This document shows, piece after piece, positions 44,001 through 51,996 of a stretch of DNA of 64,000 nt (position 1 is its first letter; each line of letters starts with the position of its first letter). Source of the DNA: an uncultured Lachnospiraceae bacterium (lineage in GTDB: Bacteria > Bacillota > Clostridia > Lachnospirales > Lachnospiraceae). The notes below the pieces were generated by a model. It was not told the origin of the DNA, did no database searches, and saw nothing but the letters and a program-made list of their open reading frames with translations. The stretch covers positions 1 through 64,000 of the forward strand of contig CAJUDY010000015.1 in NCBI GenBank assembly GCA_910584945.1. The letters are read 5' to 3'. The position numbers and the translations under genes were made by a program.

Positions 44001-44077
44001 CGGAAAATCCCTGTCTCGTCTGCTGCAGCGGAAATCATCGTGTGAACATCGCCAGGGAGGTGCGGTATGCTGAATGA
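41018..44077 (+). CDS. Large baseplate J-like protein (Afp11-type)
   Basis: A 1019-residue protein. The start at 41018 (MSQNSMKQTSGN) follows GAGGAAGAAG. The N-terminus has APEWHFDREDPDIGSVIAKL and VLDRYHREFVNFLGLSLLPA, typical of the large wedge protein in Afp/PVC baseplates. After a long insert region (about 230-640), the core J-type segment returns around 770-960 (YMLDRMNSLLIFGDGVRTGL, VDRITNPVKAYGGSSIESME, KALTRGANILKSRKRLISAD, DYVQEILNFSDVIDKVRL). It overlaps the next J gene by 11 bp. No frameshift is seen despite the length. Confidence 0.9.
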   Translation: MSQNSMKQTSGNEWKILDRTAAGIEERIGELAASYAPEWHFDREDPDIGSVIAKLFAGQMEENIGHCNQVLDRYHREFVNFLGLSLLPAKPARATVLLGLVQDTIPGAEVPKGTRFLADTEDGEEQIVFETTRSLYVTSASLDYAFLTLREDGSILPVKGRFEEPKIMEEEETPPSGSDEGQFRPFRLFGHSPNLTPIQKNALLFWHPVALNVENNPIRLKITGNVPLLEKIRDGAYRFLYCTEEGLLPVEEVKVQPELETVVLKKEKKNAELQIEGNPLSLLVIEASDPVTGHERVTGIQVSSEGQPLPAQFVSNGSTDFDVDAFDPFGDTLSLFQECYVGHHDYFGKAGAVVRICFEMSFKEHRILNRVQGEDESLKIIKRKPKVIWVDSAADARAEEVSFEYFNGIGWKKLTFMQEVSGLFRGDQGGVREISFVCPEDWQGTEAGAYQGRCIRIRLLKSDNCYMRPCIHHYPHVERLSVSFSYEGRYMEPAYLYSIAGTKRIDLTRKVKEGRAFTAFSRGEYEEDALYLGFQKKLEEGPVSLLFRIKEGIRYEGIRCRFEYSTKKGFCQMKVLDHTGDLSRSGTVLFMPQADMQAVTLEGKTAYWVRITRIAREDERREDTLPVIQDICLNAVQAANVETREEEDYYLEEIRPDLTVLLGVPDILDVELWVNERGQHTKAQMQELLKAYPDDIRAEYDILGNLSSFYVKWQETDQLTEAPSKRCYMLDRMNSLLIFGDGVRTGLPAVQDDVAFKVRIRCCNGERGNVGPGRIRETLGNLMFVDRITNPVKAYGGSSIESMEKALTRGANILKSRKRLISADDYVQEILNFSDVIDKVRLVAGRKIDGSVHDNALTVCLLLKDFEAGSYSFHSVAGMLKKHLLESCELTIVPEDLSVVEPVFARVCVDIWAEVMHMDDGFEVQNLLRETLTDYLNPLGGRHGQGWEIGVLPRRSQILMRLNVLKSKAVIRKLVVTVRYTDRTGTHEMDLHDMAENPCLVCCSGNHRVNIAREVRYAE

Positions 44078-46157
44078 CCGATTCGGGGAGGAGAAAACTT
44101 ACGAAGAGCTGCTGTCGGAAGCGCTGATGAAGATTCCGTTCTATTCGGAGGAATGGACAAACCGGAATCCTTCGGACCCGGGAATTACCATCCTTGAGAA
44201 TCTGACTGCGTTTGAAGCGCTGCAGCAGAGACGGATTTGGGAGATTACGCCGGCTGTGGTCAGGAGACTCCTGAAACTGGCAGGCTTTGAGGCCAGGAAA
44301 GGGCGGTGCGCCAGACTGCTTCTGGCGCCCGGAAGCGGGGAGCAAAAGACGCCGCTTCTGCTGCCGGCCAACCAGCAGTTTTGGCTGGGGGATCTATGTT
44401 ATGAGACCAACCGGAACATTCGGCTTCCGGCCTGCCGGCTGACCGGCGTCTACCAGGGACAAAAGAATCATATGCACAACGTCTCCTATCTTCTGGATCG
44501 GGAAGTACGGGTGCCGGCCTGTGTCTTTGGCAAACAGCCGGAAGAAGGCGCAGTGCTCTTGTTTACCATGGACGCGCTCCCCGCTCCGGGGGAGGAGCTG
44601 ATCTTCTATATCACCGTGGCGGACCGGCACAACCGGAATCCTTTCGGGGAAAAGGCAGACAGCACTTTTGCCCGGATTCGCTGGGAATGTTATACCGCCC
44701 AGGGATTTGTAAAGATGCATGTCAGAGACGACACGGGAGGGCTGCTGGTCAGCGGAGAACTCAGGATGCGTCTGCCGGACGCGGAGGCTCTGCCCTGTGA
44801 GGATGCGCCGGGCGGAGCGTATGCCATCCGGGCCGTTCTGGAGAAGGCGGACTATGACGTGCGGCCAAAGCTGGTGCAGATCGACGGGTTTCTCTTCGAG
44901 GTATGGCAGAAAGAAACGTTATCCGCCTGCTATACCTTCAATAAGGTGTCGTCGGCCAGCCTGCCCGGACACCTTCTGGGAGAGGGATATGTCACAGTGT
45001 TCTGTAAAGAAGAAAAAGGTTCTTCCTATAAAAAATATGAGCCCTGCCGTATCCCCGGGGAAAAAGGAAGATTTTTTGAAGTCCGGGAAGACGAAGGAGG
45101 GCAGGTAACCTGGCTGTTCGACCGGCGGAAGTTCGGTTACGGGCCGGCCAGAGTGAAGAATGCCATCAAGATCGTCGTATATCAGGAAGCCGTGATGCGC
45201 CGGTATACGCTGGGCACGGTTCTGGGATGCGACCATCAGAAGATCCCTCTTCCCGCCGGACACCTGGCGGCGGAATCTTTCTGCATTATTGCCGGGAGAA
45301 AGGATGACCGCGGAGAGGCGATCTATGATTTCGTCCGGCCGGGGCGTTATGGGGAGAAGGATCTGACTTATGAGCTGTATGAGAACGACGGATATCTGAT
45401 TATAGAAGATGCGGGCGACTATATCGGCGCCAGCCTGTATATGGGAGCCTTTGCTGTCACCAGAGGAGCGGAAGGCAATATTCGGGAGGGCAATACGCTG
45501 ACGGCCGCGGGACTTCCTGGCTCCTTATATTTTTACAATCCCAGACCGGGAGCGGGCGGCTGCCATCGGGAGAGCCTGGAGGAAGTGAAGAAACGGTTCC
45601 TCATGGATCTGAAAAAGCCTTTTGCGGCGGTGACGGCGGAAGATTATGAGCGTCTGGTGATGGAGACACCGAAGCTTTGTATCCGAAAAGTCCGGGCGTA
45701 CGTAAGCGGAAGCCAGAATCTGGTCCGGATCGCGGTGATGCCGGGGACGGATGAGGCGTTTCCTGATTTGTCGGAGGTCTACCGCCGGGAGATCTTAAGA
45801 CAACTGGAAGAGAGAAGACTTCTGACCACCCGGATCGAGATTCTGCCGCCGGTATACACGCCGGTGGATGTGCAGGGTACCATCTATGTGAAGCGCCAGT
45901 ATGAGAACAGTCTGGTATTGATTGAAGAGACCATCCGCAGGAAAGTGGACTATCTTTCTTCGGGCCGGAATTTCGGAGAGGTGTTAAAGTTTGACGAGGT
46001 CTTTCATGAGATTGAATCTCTGGACTGTGTGGAATTTATCTATGAATTGTCTCTGTATCCGCAGAATCCCGGTCTGGCGAGGCTTGTGGAGGCAGATATT
46101 GTGCCGGGGGAAAACTGTCTGTGCTATGCGGGAAATATCCGACTGCAGACAGGCTGA
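44067..46157 (+). CDS. Second baseplate J-like protein (Afp12-type)
   Basis: A 696-residue protein starting YEELLSEALMKIPFYSEEWT and NRNPSDPGITILENLTAFEA, the N-terminus typical of the second wedge protein. The C-terminal half contains REGNTLTAAGLPGSL, then ESLEEVKKRFLMDLKKPFAA, VTAEDYERLVMETPKL and VRIAVMPGTDEAFPDLSE, the conserved J domain. The start lies within the end of the preceding J gene after a GGAGG site. With the gp25 and P2-I-like proteins it completes the wedge set. Confidence 0.9.
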   Translation: MLNDRFGEEKTYEELLSEALMKIPFYSEEWTNRNPSDPGITILENLTAFEALQQRRIWEITPAVVRRLLKLAGFEARKGRCARLLLAPGSGEQKTPLLLPANQQFWLGDLCYETNRNIRLPACRLTGVYQGQKNHMHNVSYLLDREVRVPACVFGKQPEEGAVLLFTMDALPAPGEELIFYITVADRHNRNPFGEKADSTFARIRWECYTAQGFVKMHVRDDTGGLLVSGELRMRLPDAEALPCEDAPGGAYAIRAVLEKADYDVRPKLVQIDGFLFEVWQKETLSACYTFNKVSSASLPGHLLGEGYVTVFCKEEKGSSYKKYEPCRIPGEKGRFFEVREDEGGQVTWLFDRRKFGYGPARVKNAIKIVVYQEAVMRRYTLGTVLGCDHQKIPLPAGHLAAESFCIIAGRKDDRGEAIYDFVRPGRYGEKDLTYELYENDGYLIIEDAGDYIGASLYMGAFAVTRGAEGNIREGNTLTAAGLPGSLYFYNPRPGAGGCHRESLEEVKKRFLMDLKKPFAAVTAEDYERLVMETPKLCIRKVRAYVSGSQNLVRIAVMPGTDEAFPDLSEVYRREILRQLEERRLLTTRIEILPPVYTPVDVQGTIYVKRQYENSLVLIEETIRRKVDYLSSGRNFGEVLKFDEVFHEIESLDCVEFIYELSLYPQNPGLARLVEADIVPGENCLCYAGNIRLQTG

Positions 46158-46181
46158 TCAAAGAAAGGGGGGTGGACCGCC

Positions 46182-47282
46182 ATGGCAGGCGCATCCTATT
46201 CCATAAAAAAGAACCGGATTGAGAGAGGATGGCATCCGGGGTTTGTGCTTGACGGGGACGGAACCCTGCGGCTTGATCCCGGGGAAGGCGTCCATATGCT
46301 GTATCTTCGGGCCGTCGACGGCGGAGAGGAGGGCGCTTCCTGGGGAAGGCTTCGCTTCCGGGTCTCCTGCCCGGAGGATACGGTCTATTATCTCTACGCG
46401 GCGGCTTTTGACCAGGATTCCTTCTATCGGAGAGAGCAGCCGGTGCGGATCGAGGATTTTCTGTGCGACCGCCGGGAGTCCCACGAGATTAAGCGGCAGT
46501 TTATGAAGGAAGCGGGTTTTTTAAAATTCACCAATCAGAAGGATGTGCTCTTGTATGAGCTCCAGGGAAGAAACCTTTATCTGGTGCTGGAAGTCCAGGG
46601 AACGGGAGACTTTTCCATGGGGCAGATGCGGGTGGATCAGCAGGGAGATCCTTTTATGAATACTTTTCCGGAGATTTACCGGGAGAGGGGCAGCTTTTTT
46701 CACCGCTATCTGTCGGTATTTTCCAGTATCTACGAGGATTTTCAGGAGGAGATCGATGATCTGCCAAAACTCCTGGACCTTGATACCTGTCCGGCCTTCC
46801 TGCTGCCGGTCTACGCTTCCTGGCTGGGCCTTCGGGTGGGGGAGAATTTTCTGGAGGAGCCGGTTCTTCGGGCTTTGGTGAAAGAGGCCTTTTCCCTGAA
46901 CCGGATCAAGGGCACGAAGGCGGCTCTTTTGAGGATTGCCCGAATCGTGCTGGGAGAAGAGGTGGTAGTGCTGGAGCGGAATGTGATGAGCGCTCACATC
47001 CGGAAGGAGCAGCTTAAGCAGGTGAACCGCCTGTACGGCGGCACGGTTCATGACGTGACGATCCTGGTGGACCAGGCGCTCACCGAGGTGAAAAAATCGC
47101 AGCTTTTGTTTCTTCTGGACCAGTTTCGGCCCATCCGTTCTAGGATCCATGTGGTCTGTCTTAAGAAGACCTGCGTGCTGGATTCCTATTGCTACCTGGA
47201 CTGGAATGCAGGGATTCCCTGGCAGGGAGAGGGGCGTCTGGACCGGGAGATGGAGATGGACGGGGCGGTTTGCCTGCGGTGA
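46182..47282 (+). CDS. P2 I-like tail protein (baseplate wedge, TIGR02242-like)
   Basis: A 366-residue protein. Residues 150-290 match the phage-tail-protein domain: FPEIYRERGSFFHRYLSVFS, IYEDFQEEIDDLPKLLDLDT, FLLPVYASWLGLRVGENFLE and SLNRIKGTKAALLRIARIVL. The first 140 residues are a beta-rich extension (LRLDPGEGVHMLYLRAVDGG) seen on CIS members of this family. The C-terminus is a short tail with CYLDWNAGIPWQGEG. It is the last particle gene in the run. No tail-fibre gene follows. Confidence 0.85.
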   Translation: MAGASYSIKKNRIERGWHPGFVLDGDGTLRLDPGEGVHMLYLRAVDGGEEGASWGRLRFRVSCPEDTVYYLYAAAFDQDSFYRREQPVRIEDFLCDRRESHEIKRQFMKEAGFLKFTNQKDVLLYELQGRNLYLVLEVQGTGDFSMGQMRVDQQGDPFMNTFPEIYRERGSFFHRYLSVFSSIYEDFQEEIDDLPKLLDLDTCPAFLLPVYASWLGLRVGENFLEEPVLRALVKEAFSLNRIKGTKAALLRIARIVLGEEVVVLERNVMSAHIRKEQLKQVNRLYGGTVHDVTILVDQALTEVKKSQLLFLLDQFRPIRSRIHVVCLKKTCVLDSYCYLDWNAGIPWQGEGRLDREMEMDGAVCLR

Positions 47283-47308
47283 TATTTTAATGATAAGGAG
47301 AGAGGATT

Positions 47309-47608
47309 ATGACGATTGCGGAGACGAGAAGAGAGGGTATGGTGCAGCTTGATGTGGAGGGAAGGGTGGATACGAATACGAGCCCGGAGCTTCAGAAGAG
47401 GATTCTGCAGGCGTTTCAGAAGGGGAGTACGGTGATTTTGAATCTGGAGGCGGTGGATTATATCAGCAGTTCGGGGCTTAGGGCCTTGTTGATCGGGCAG
47501 AAGACGGCCAGCTCCAAGGGGGGCTCCATGAAGCTGATGCATGTGCGGGATTCGGTGAGGAAGGTGTTCGATATGACCGGATTTTCCCAGATGCTGACCA
47601 TCGAATGA
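47309..47608 (+). CDS. STAS-domain anti-anti-sigma factor (SpoIIAA/RsbV-like)
   Basis: A 99-residue single STAS domain: MVQLDVEGRVDTNTSPELQK, VILNLEAVDYISSSGLRALL and SVRKVFDMTGFSQMLTIE. The serines in YISSSGLRAL are at the usual phosphorylation site. It follows the last baseplate gene by 26 bases, so it belongs to the CIS transcript. The partner is probably the anti-sigma kinase at 48422. A dedicated phosphatase (SpoIIE/RsbU type) is not in the window. Confidence 0.92.
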   Translation: MTIAETRREGMVQLDVEGRVDTNTSPELQKRILQAFQKGSTVILNLEAVDYISSSGLRALLIGQKTASSKGGSMKLMHVRDSVRKVFDMTGFSQMLTIE

Positions 47609-47612
47609 CGGC

Positions 47613-48281
47613 ATGATTCAGTTTGTGCATGTGACGAAGCAATACGAAGGCGAACCGGAACCGGTTCTTCGGGATTTTTGCGCTGTGATTGAGGACGGGG
47701 AATTTGTGCTTCTGACCGGGGAGAGCGGGATCGGGAAAAGTACCTGTATCCGGCTGCTGCTTCGGGAGATTCCGGTTACCTCCGGAGAGATCTTTGTGCT
47801 GGATCAGGAGCTTGGCGCGCTCTCGGATAAGCAGCTTCCATTCTATCGAAGGAAGTTGGGAGTGGTATTTCAGGATACTTATCTGGTCCCGGAACAGACG
47901 GTTTACCAGAATGTGGAGCTTGCCAGGCTGATCGTGGGAGGAACGAAAAAGGAAAACCGGACGGTCATCACTTCTTTGTTTGTTTTGCTTGGGATCACTC
48001 ATCTTCACAATCGGTATCCCAGGGAACTTTCAGGAGGGGAGCGGCAGAAGGTCTGTCTGGCCAGGGCGCTGGTGAATTATCCGTCCATTCTTCTGGCGGA
48101 CGAACCCACGGGCAATCTGTCTCCGGGGGAGTCCCGGGAGCTTCTGAAGCTTTTTGAGATGGTGCACCGGCAGGGGATCACGGTGATCGTGGCGACCCAC
48201 GACAAAGAAAATGCCCAGGGACTTGCGTATCGGGAGATTGCACTGGGGGAGAACACCCACATGGACGCCCATCCGGGCTGA
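47613..48281 (+). CDS. FtsE-like ABC ATPase
   Basis: A 222-residue ATPase. Walker A is GESGIGKST (about 37-45), the Q-loop VVFQDTYLVPEQTVYQNVEL, the signature ELSGGERQKVCLARALV, Walker B ILLADEPTGN and the H-switch VIVATHDKENA. It is nearest to FtsE/LolD-type ATPases that work with an FtsX-like permease to regulate wall hydrolases. No permease gene is adjacent. Sitting 4 bases after the STAS gene, it may borrow the cellular FtsX to open the cell wall for particle release, but this is inference. Confidence 0.88.
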   Translation: MIQFVHVTKQYEGEPEPVLRDFCAVIEDGEFVLLTGESGIGKSTCIRLLLREIPVTSGEIFVLDQELGALSDKQLPFYRRKLGVVFQDTYLVPEQTVYQNVELARLIVGGTKKENRTVITSLFVLLGITHLHNRYPRELSGGERQKVCLARALVNYPSILLADEPTGNLSPGESRELLKLFEMVHRQGITVIVATHDKENAQGLAYREIALGENTHMDAHPG

Positions 48282-48421
48282 GACAGAATAGCGATAGAAA
48301 AATGGCGATAAGTCAGCATCAGAACGGACAGTGCCCGGATGGATAAACAGGAGTGGGGTGAGTGCAAATGCATCTGGATGCTGAAAAAAGGAGATGCGAG
48401 ACTACTATATAGGAGAAGGAT

Positions 48422-48892
48422 ATGAACAAGATGCAGGATATCACACTGCAGGCCAGTGATGATACATTATATACCGTGCTGGACGCCATTGAGGCGCATC
48501 TTTGTAAAAACGGATGCCCCGATTCCGTCAAGACGGAGGTACTGATCTCGGTGGAGGAGATCTATGTGAATATTGCTCATTATGCCTACGGGGGGAAGGC
48601 GGGAGAGGCCACCGTGCAGATGGAGGTCACGCAGAATCCGCGGATCTGCCGGGTCGTGTTCAGGGACCGGGGCGTTCCCTACAACCCGCTGGAAAAAGAA
48701 GACCCCGACGTCTCGCTTTCGGCGGAAGAGCGGGAGATCGGGGGACTGGGAATCTATATGGTCAAACAGTGTATGGACAAAATAGAATACCGATACGAAG
48801 ACGGATACAACATCCTGGTTATCGAGAAGCATCTTCCCCTTCCGGAGGAATCTCCTGAAACTGAAGATACTGATTCGACACATAGCCCGTGA
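48422..48892 (+). CDS. Anti-sigma factor serine kinase (RsbW/SpoIIAB-like)
   Basis: A 156-residue GHKL ATPase: N box SVEEIYVNIAHYAYGGKA, G1 box VVFRDRGVPYNPLEKEDP and G2 box EIGGLGIYMVKQCMDKIEYR. These kinases bind a sigma factor or phosphorylate a STAS antagonist. The matching STAS gene is 0.8 kb upstream. The last 74 bases overlap a convergent SH3b gene. A hairpin GCATCT...AGATGC in the leader (48367-48395) resembles the intergenic hairpins described elsewhere in this operon. Confidence 0.9.
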   Translation: MNKMQDITLQASDDTLYTVLDAIEAHLCKNGCPDSVKTEVLISVEEIYVNIAHYAYGGKAGEATVQMEVTQNPRICRVVFRDRGVPYNPLEKEDPDVSLSAEEREIGGLGIYMVKQCMDKIEYRYEDGYNILVIEKHLPLPEESPETEDTDSTHSP

Positions 48893-49310
48893 TTTCGGAG
48901 GTTCTGATCAGACTCCAGGCGTCTCCCCGTTCCAGGACGTCGCCGGTAGCGCCGGGAGACAGACGGAAGATGATCTCGGCGTCCATGCCGGGCTGCACGC
49001 GGACGTGGAGCGCGCTTTTGGTATTCAGGGTCACAAAGGTATAAGATACCGGCGCCGGGTCGGCGGCAGGTTCCGTTGTTTCCTCCTCTGAGGGAGCGTC
49101 CGGTATCACGGAATCTTCCGAAGCGTCAGCAGAGTCTTCCGCTTCTTTGGCGGAAGCAGATACCGGGAAGACAGACCCGGAGGCCAGAGGGTTCTTCGCC
49201 AGGGAAGAGCCGTACAATAACAAAGCAGAACAGATCAGGCAGCCGGCCAGAATATAGAAACCTGCGATGACATAGCCGGGGAATCTTTTTTCTTTTTCAT
49301 ATTTTCTCAT
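48819..49310 (-). CDS. Membrane-anchored SH3b-domain protein
   Basis: A 163-residue protein on the minus strand. A basic start is followed by one TM (GYVIAGFYILAGCLICSALL), a Glu/Ala/Pro/Ser linker (about 50-90) and a C-terminal bacterial SH3 domain (ALHVRVQPGMDAEIIFRLSP, VLERGDAWSLIRTSEITGYV). SH3b domains bind peptidoglycan stem peptides. It has its own good promoter and runs convergently into the anti-sigma gene with 74 bp overlap, so antisense effects are possible. It may mark wall sites, but a CIS link is unproven. Confidence 0.85.
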   Translation of the reverse strand: MRKYEKEKRFPGYVIAGFYILAGCLICSALLLYGSSLAKNPLASGSVFPVSASAKEAEDSADASEDSVIPDAPSEEETTEPAADPAPVSYTFVTLNTKSALHVRVQPGMDAEIIFRLSPGATGDVLERGDAWSLIRTSEITGYVSNQYLQFQEIPPEGEDASR

Positions 49311-49370
49311 GGTAGGTGTCTCCTCGTTTTGTCAGGTTCAGTCACGATAGGATTATGAATGACTGTATTT

Positions 49371-49399
49371 ATCATAGCACGATTTCAGAAGAAAGACAA
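49371..49399 (-). promoter_or_regulatory. Promoter of the SH3b gene
   Basis: On the minus strand TTGTCT (49394-49399) and TATGAT (49371-49376) are separated by 17 bp. The transcript would start near 49365, and an AGGAG ribosome site precedes the gene. Confidence 0.7.
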
Positions 49400-49416
49400 C
49401 GAAAAAAGGAGAGGGA

Positions 49417-49650
49417 ATGCGGGTAACGGACAAATTGATTCAGGATGCGAAGAAAAGAGAAAAAAGGAAAAAAATACAGGGGGATGAGGAGGAGGAGACC
49501 CTCACTTATTTTCCAAGAACGCGTCAGAGGGCGGTGAATCAGGAGCCGGGAGCGTTCGGCTCGGCGATGGGAGAGGGGATCAATACCCGGAAAAGTGTGT
49601 TTGACGATACGGCAGTCTTTGAGACGGGCACCGGACAAAAGACGAGATAA
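49417..49650 (+). CDS. Small charged protein with SVFxxxAVFxTG motif (1)
   Basis: A 77-residue protein after a good AGGAGAGG site. The N-terminal third is Lys/Arg/Glu-rich (DKLIQDAKKREKRKKIQ), the middle has TYFPRTRQRAVNQ, and the end is NTRKSVFDDTAVFETGTGQK. A closely similar block, THRSVFNESAVFRTGD, is found in the ORF at 51993, on the other side of the calpain-like gene. The protein is predicted to be mostly disordered. It may be a packaging tag, inhibitor or adaptor peptide for the cargo genes. Function unknown. Confidence 0.6.
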   Translation: MRVTDKLIQDAKKREKRKKIQGDEEEETLTYFPRTRQRAVNQEPGAFGSAMGEGINTRKSVFDDTAVFETGTGQKTR

Positions 49651-49716
49651 GGCTTCGATAAGCCGCGTACCCGGTCGGCGCTACAGACCGACGAGTTTAA
49701 TATGAGAGGAATGAAT

Positions 49717-51996
49717 ATGCCACTTGGAAATTATACGTTGCACGAACAGCCCGCAGAACTGCAGAATCCGCTGAATATCAATCTGAACCGGAACAGGAAT
49801 GCGAATCCGGCTCCGCTTCCCGGGGTGGAGACGGAGGAGGAGAGGACTGTCCGGCTTCAGGCGGAAGCCAGGCGTCAGGCCAGGGAGCACCGTGAGAACC
49901 GTATCCGGGCCGTCCGCCGGAACTGCCGGATCCTCATGCCGGAGACAGTCTTTAACCGGCGGAGCGTGAGCGTCCAGGGAGAAGTATATGCCGAAAGGTC
50001 CATTGAGAGCATCGGCGCGGGGAAGAGAAAGACGCGTCAGGGCTGGAAACGTTCTGCGCTGTATCAGAAGGAGGCCAACGCCAGGCTGGTGGAAAACGGC
50101 GTGGAAGCTTTTGAGGCGGGCCTGGCGGAGCGGTTCAGGGAACATGCGCTTTTGGAGTCGGAGCATCTGAAGAGCCAGGCGCCGGGAATCGTGCTGTTTC
50201 TGACCGGGGAGCAGGAGAAGGACGAGGAACTGATGCAGCAGGTATTCGCACAGAGGCAGGAGGATGCGGCGCGGATCTGTATGGAACGGTTTATGGAAAC
50301 GAATCTGAATTTTGACCTGCGGACAGACCGGTCTTTTGGAGAAGCTTCTTCGGAACTGGAAGGGGTATCCAGGAAGACCCGGGAGATAAAACGCCTGCTG
50401 GAGAGATTCCCGCAGTTACGGGAGAATCTGACCGAGGATCGGAAGGTGGATCTGGACGCGAAGCTTGAGGTGGCGGAGGATCTGTCCAACTACTATGAGA
50501 TACGCAAAAAAATCATCACCAACGCCCGCTACCGCAGTCATTATAATTCGGAAATCTCCTACCGCTATCATGAGAGCGACACCCTGGAGGCCAAAAACCT
50601 CACCATGCTTCTGTGGCAGGCGGAGAGATTAAAAAACAATGTGAGCTTATCTCCTGCCGCAGAGCTTCTGGAGAGGCTGGATCAGATGAATCCGCGGGTG
50701 CAGACACAGGCGGAGACGCATCAGCAGCCGCAGAGGCGTGCGGCGCGGCTCACAAGAGAGGATGCCATTTCTTCTTATTCGGATCAGCGCAGCATGAGTT
50801 CCAGAAGGCAGCTGGCGTCCCTAAGCCAGTGGATGCGGAGATATCTTCTTAACGGGCCGGCTGACGCGGTGGACGCGTATGTGGAGGGAACCCGCTATGC
50901 CGTAGGCTATACGGAGGAACGCGAACGACTGAAAAAAGCCATGAATGCGGTGGACGAAGCGCTGCGGACAAGGGACGATGTGGCCCTCAGACATGCAAAG
51001 GATTATTTTGAGCGGATGACAAACGGCAGTCTGACCATTTCCGAGGATGCCCCGCGCCTGAATTTTGCAGGGGAAAAACCAAAGGAGGCCGGACGCGTCC
51101 GCGGCGGCGCGCATCGAACCGAAGTGCTGAGAGCCTTTACGCACTGGAGTGCCCAGGAAGATACGCCGCTGTTCTCCCACGAGCCCACGGTCAACGACTT
51201 AAAGCAGCGTTTCGTCTCCAACTGCTATATGGTAGCGGCTACGGCAGGGCTGGTGAACGTAAATCCTTACCTGCTCAAATCCTGTCTTAAGGACAACGGG
51301 GACGGCACCGTGACGGTCCGCCTCTATCGCCGTGTGGCGAGGAATCGTCCGCAGGAGGAACCGAACCCGGCAGATATCCCTGCGGATGGAGAGGAGTTGG
51401 AAGGATTTGAGGTGGACGACGCGTTCGCGGTCGAGCATGTGCTGGAGCCCGTCTATGTCACGGTGTCCAAGGAGATTCCGCGCATCGGCAGCGCGGACGC
51501 CCTGTCCTCCGGCGCTTTGTGGATGCAGATGATCGAGAAGGCCTGCGCCTTTCTGGGGCGCGACGGCGCCACCGGCTATCGATCTTTGTGGTACGGGGAG
51601 GGCGGCGAATTTCTGGAAAGACTGCTGGGCGTATCTCCGGTGAACGTGGCGGAGGAGGACAGGAATGACGAGCTGTTCGAGAATATGCTCCATGCCAGGG
51701 AGCGTAATATCGTCTACAATGCCGGGAGCAAAAACAACGTGGATGAAAGCGACGGTTTGAACGCCGGCCATGCGTACACGGTGATGGGGGCGGAGCGGAT
51801 CGCCGGAGAGCGCTATGTGAAGCTTCGCAATCCCTACAGCACCATGTCCCTTCAGGAGGAAGAGGGCAATGTCACCCGCACCGGCAGGATGTTTGACACT
51901 TCCTCCGATGAAACTTACGGACAGTTCTATATGAAATTTGAGGATTTTATACAGAAATTTGAAAAGATTACTTATACAGATCTGAGTCATGTATGA
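49717..51996 (+). CDS. Putative CIS effector: shared N-module plus calpain-like cysteine protease
   Basis: The start at 49717 aligns with its paralogue at 54478 (both MPLGxxTLxxQPxELQNP) and follows GAGAGGAATGAAT, giving 759 residues. Residues 1-300 are the shared helical module with SIESIGAGKRKTRQ and SHYNSEISYRYHESDT. Residues about 490-720 are a C2 (calpain) protease core: Gln497 and Cys503 in LKQRFVSNCYMVAATAGLV, His685 in NAGHAYTVMGAERI and Asn705 in KLRNPYSTM. The spacing of Gln six residues before Cys is the calpain pattern. No calcium-binding domain is seen. A host-targeting protease cargo is likely. Self-protection is not obvious, except perhaps by the small motif ORFs on both sides. 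Confidence 0.8.
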   Translation: MPLGNYTLHEQPAELQNPLNINLNRNRNANPAPLPGVETEEERTVRLQAEARRQAREHRENRIRAVRRNCRILMPETVFNRRSVSVQGEVYAERSIESIGAGKRKTRQGWKRSALYQKEANARLVENGVEAFEAGLAERFREHALLESEHLKSQAPGIVLFLTGEQEKDEELMQQVFAQRQEDAARICMERFMETNLNFDLRTDRSFGEASSELEGVSRKTREIKRLLERFPQLRENLTEDRKVDLDAKLEVAEDLSNYYEIRKKIITNARYRSHYNSEISYRYHESDTLEAKNLTMLLWQAERLKNNVSLSPAAELLERLDQMNPRVQTQAETHQQPQRRAARLTREDAISSYSDQRSMSSRRQLASLSQWMRRYLLNGPADAVDAYVEGTRYAVGYTEERERLKKAMNAVDEALRTRDDVALRHAKDYFERMTNGSLTISEDAPRLNFAGEKPKEAGRVRGGAHRTEVLRAFTHWSAQEDTPLFSHEPTVNDLKQRFVSNCYMVAATAGLVNVNPYLLKSCLKDNGDGTVTVRLYRRVARNRPQEEPNPADIPADGEELEGFEVDDAFAVEHVLEPVYVTVSKEIPRIGSADALSSGALWMQMIEKACAFLGRDGATGYRSLWYGEGGEFLERLLGVSPVNVAEEDRNDELFENMLHARERNIVYNAGSKNNVDESDGLNAGHAYTVMGAERIAGERYVKLRNPYSTMSLQEEEGNVTRTGRMFDTSSDETYGQFYMKFEDFIQKFEKITYTDLSHV

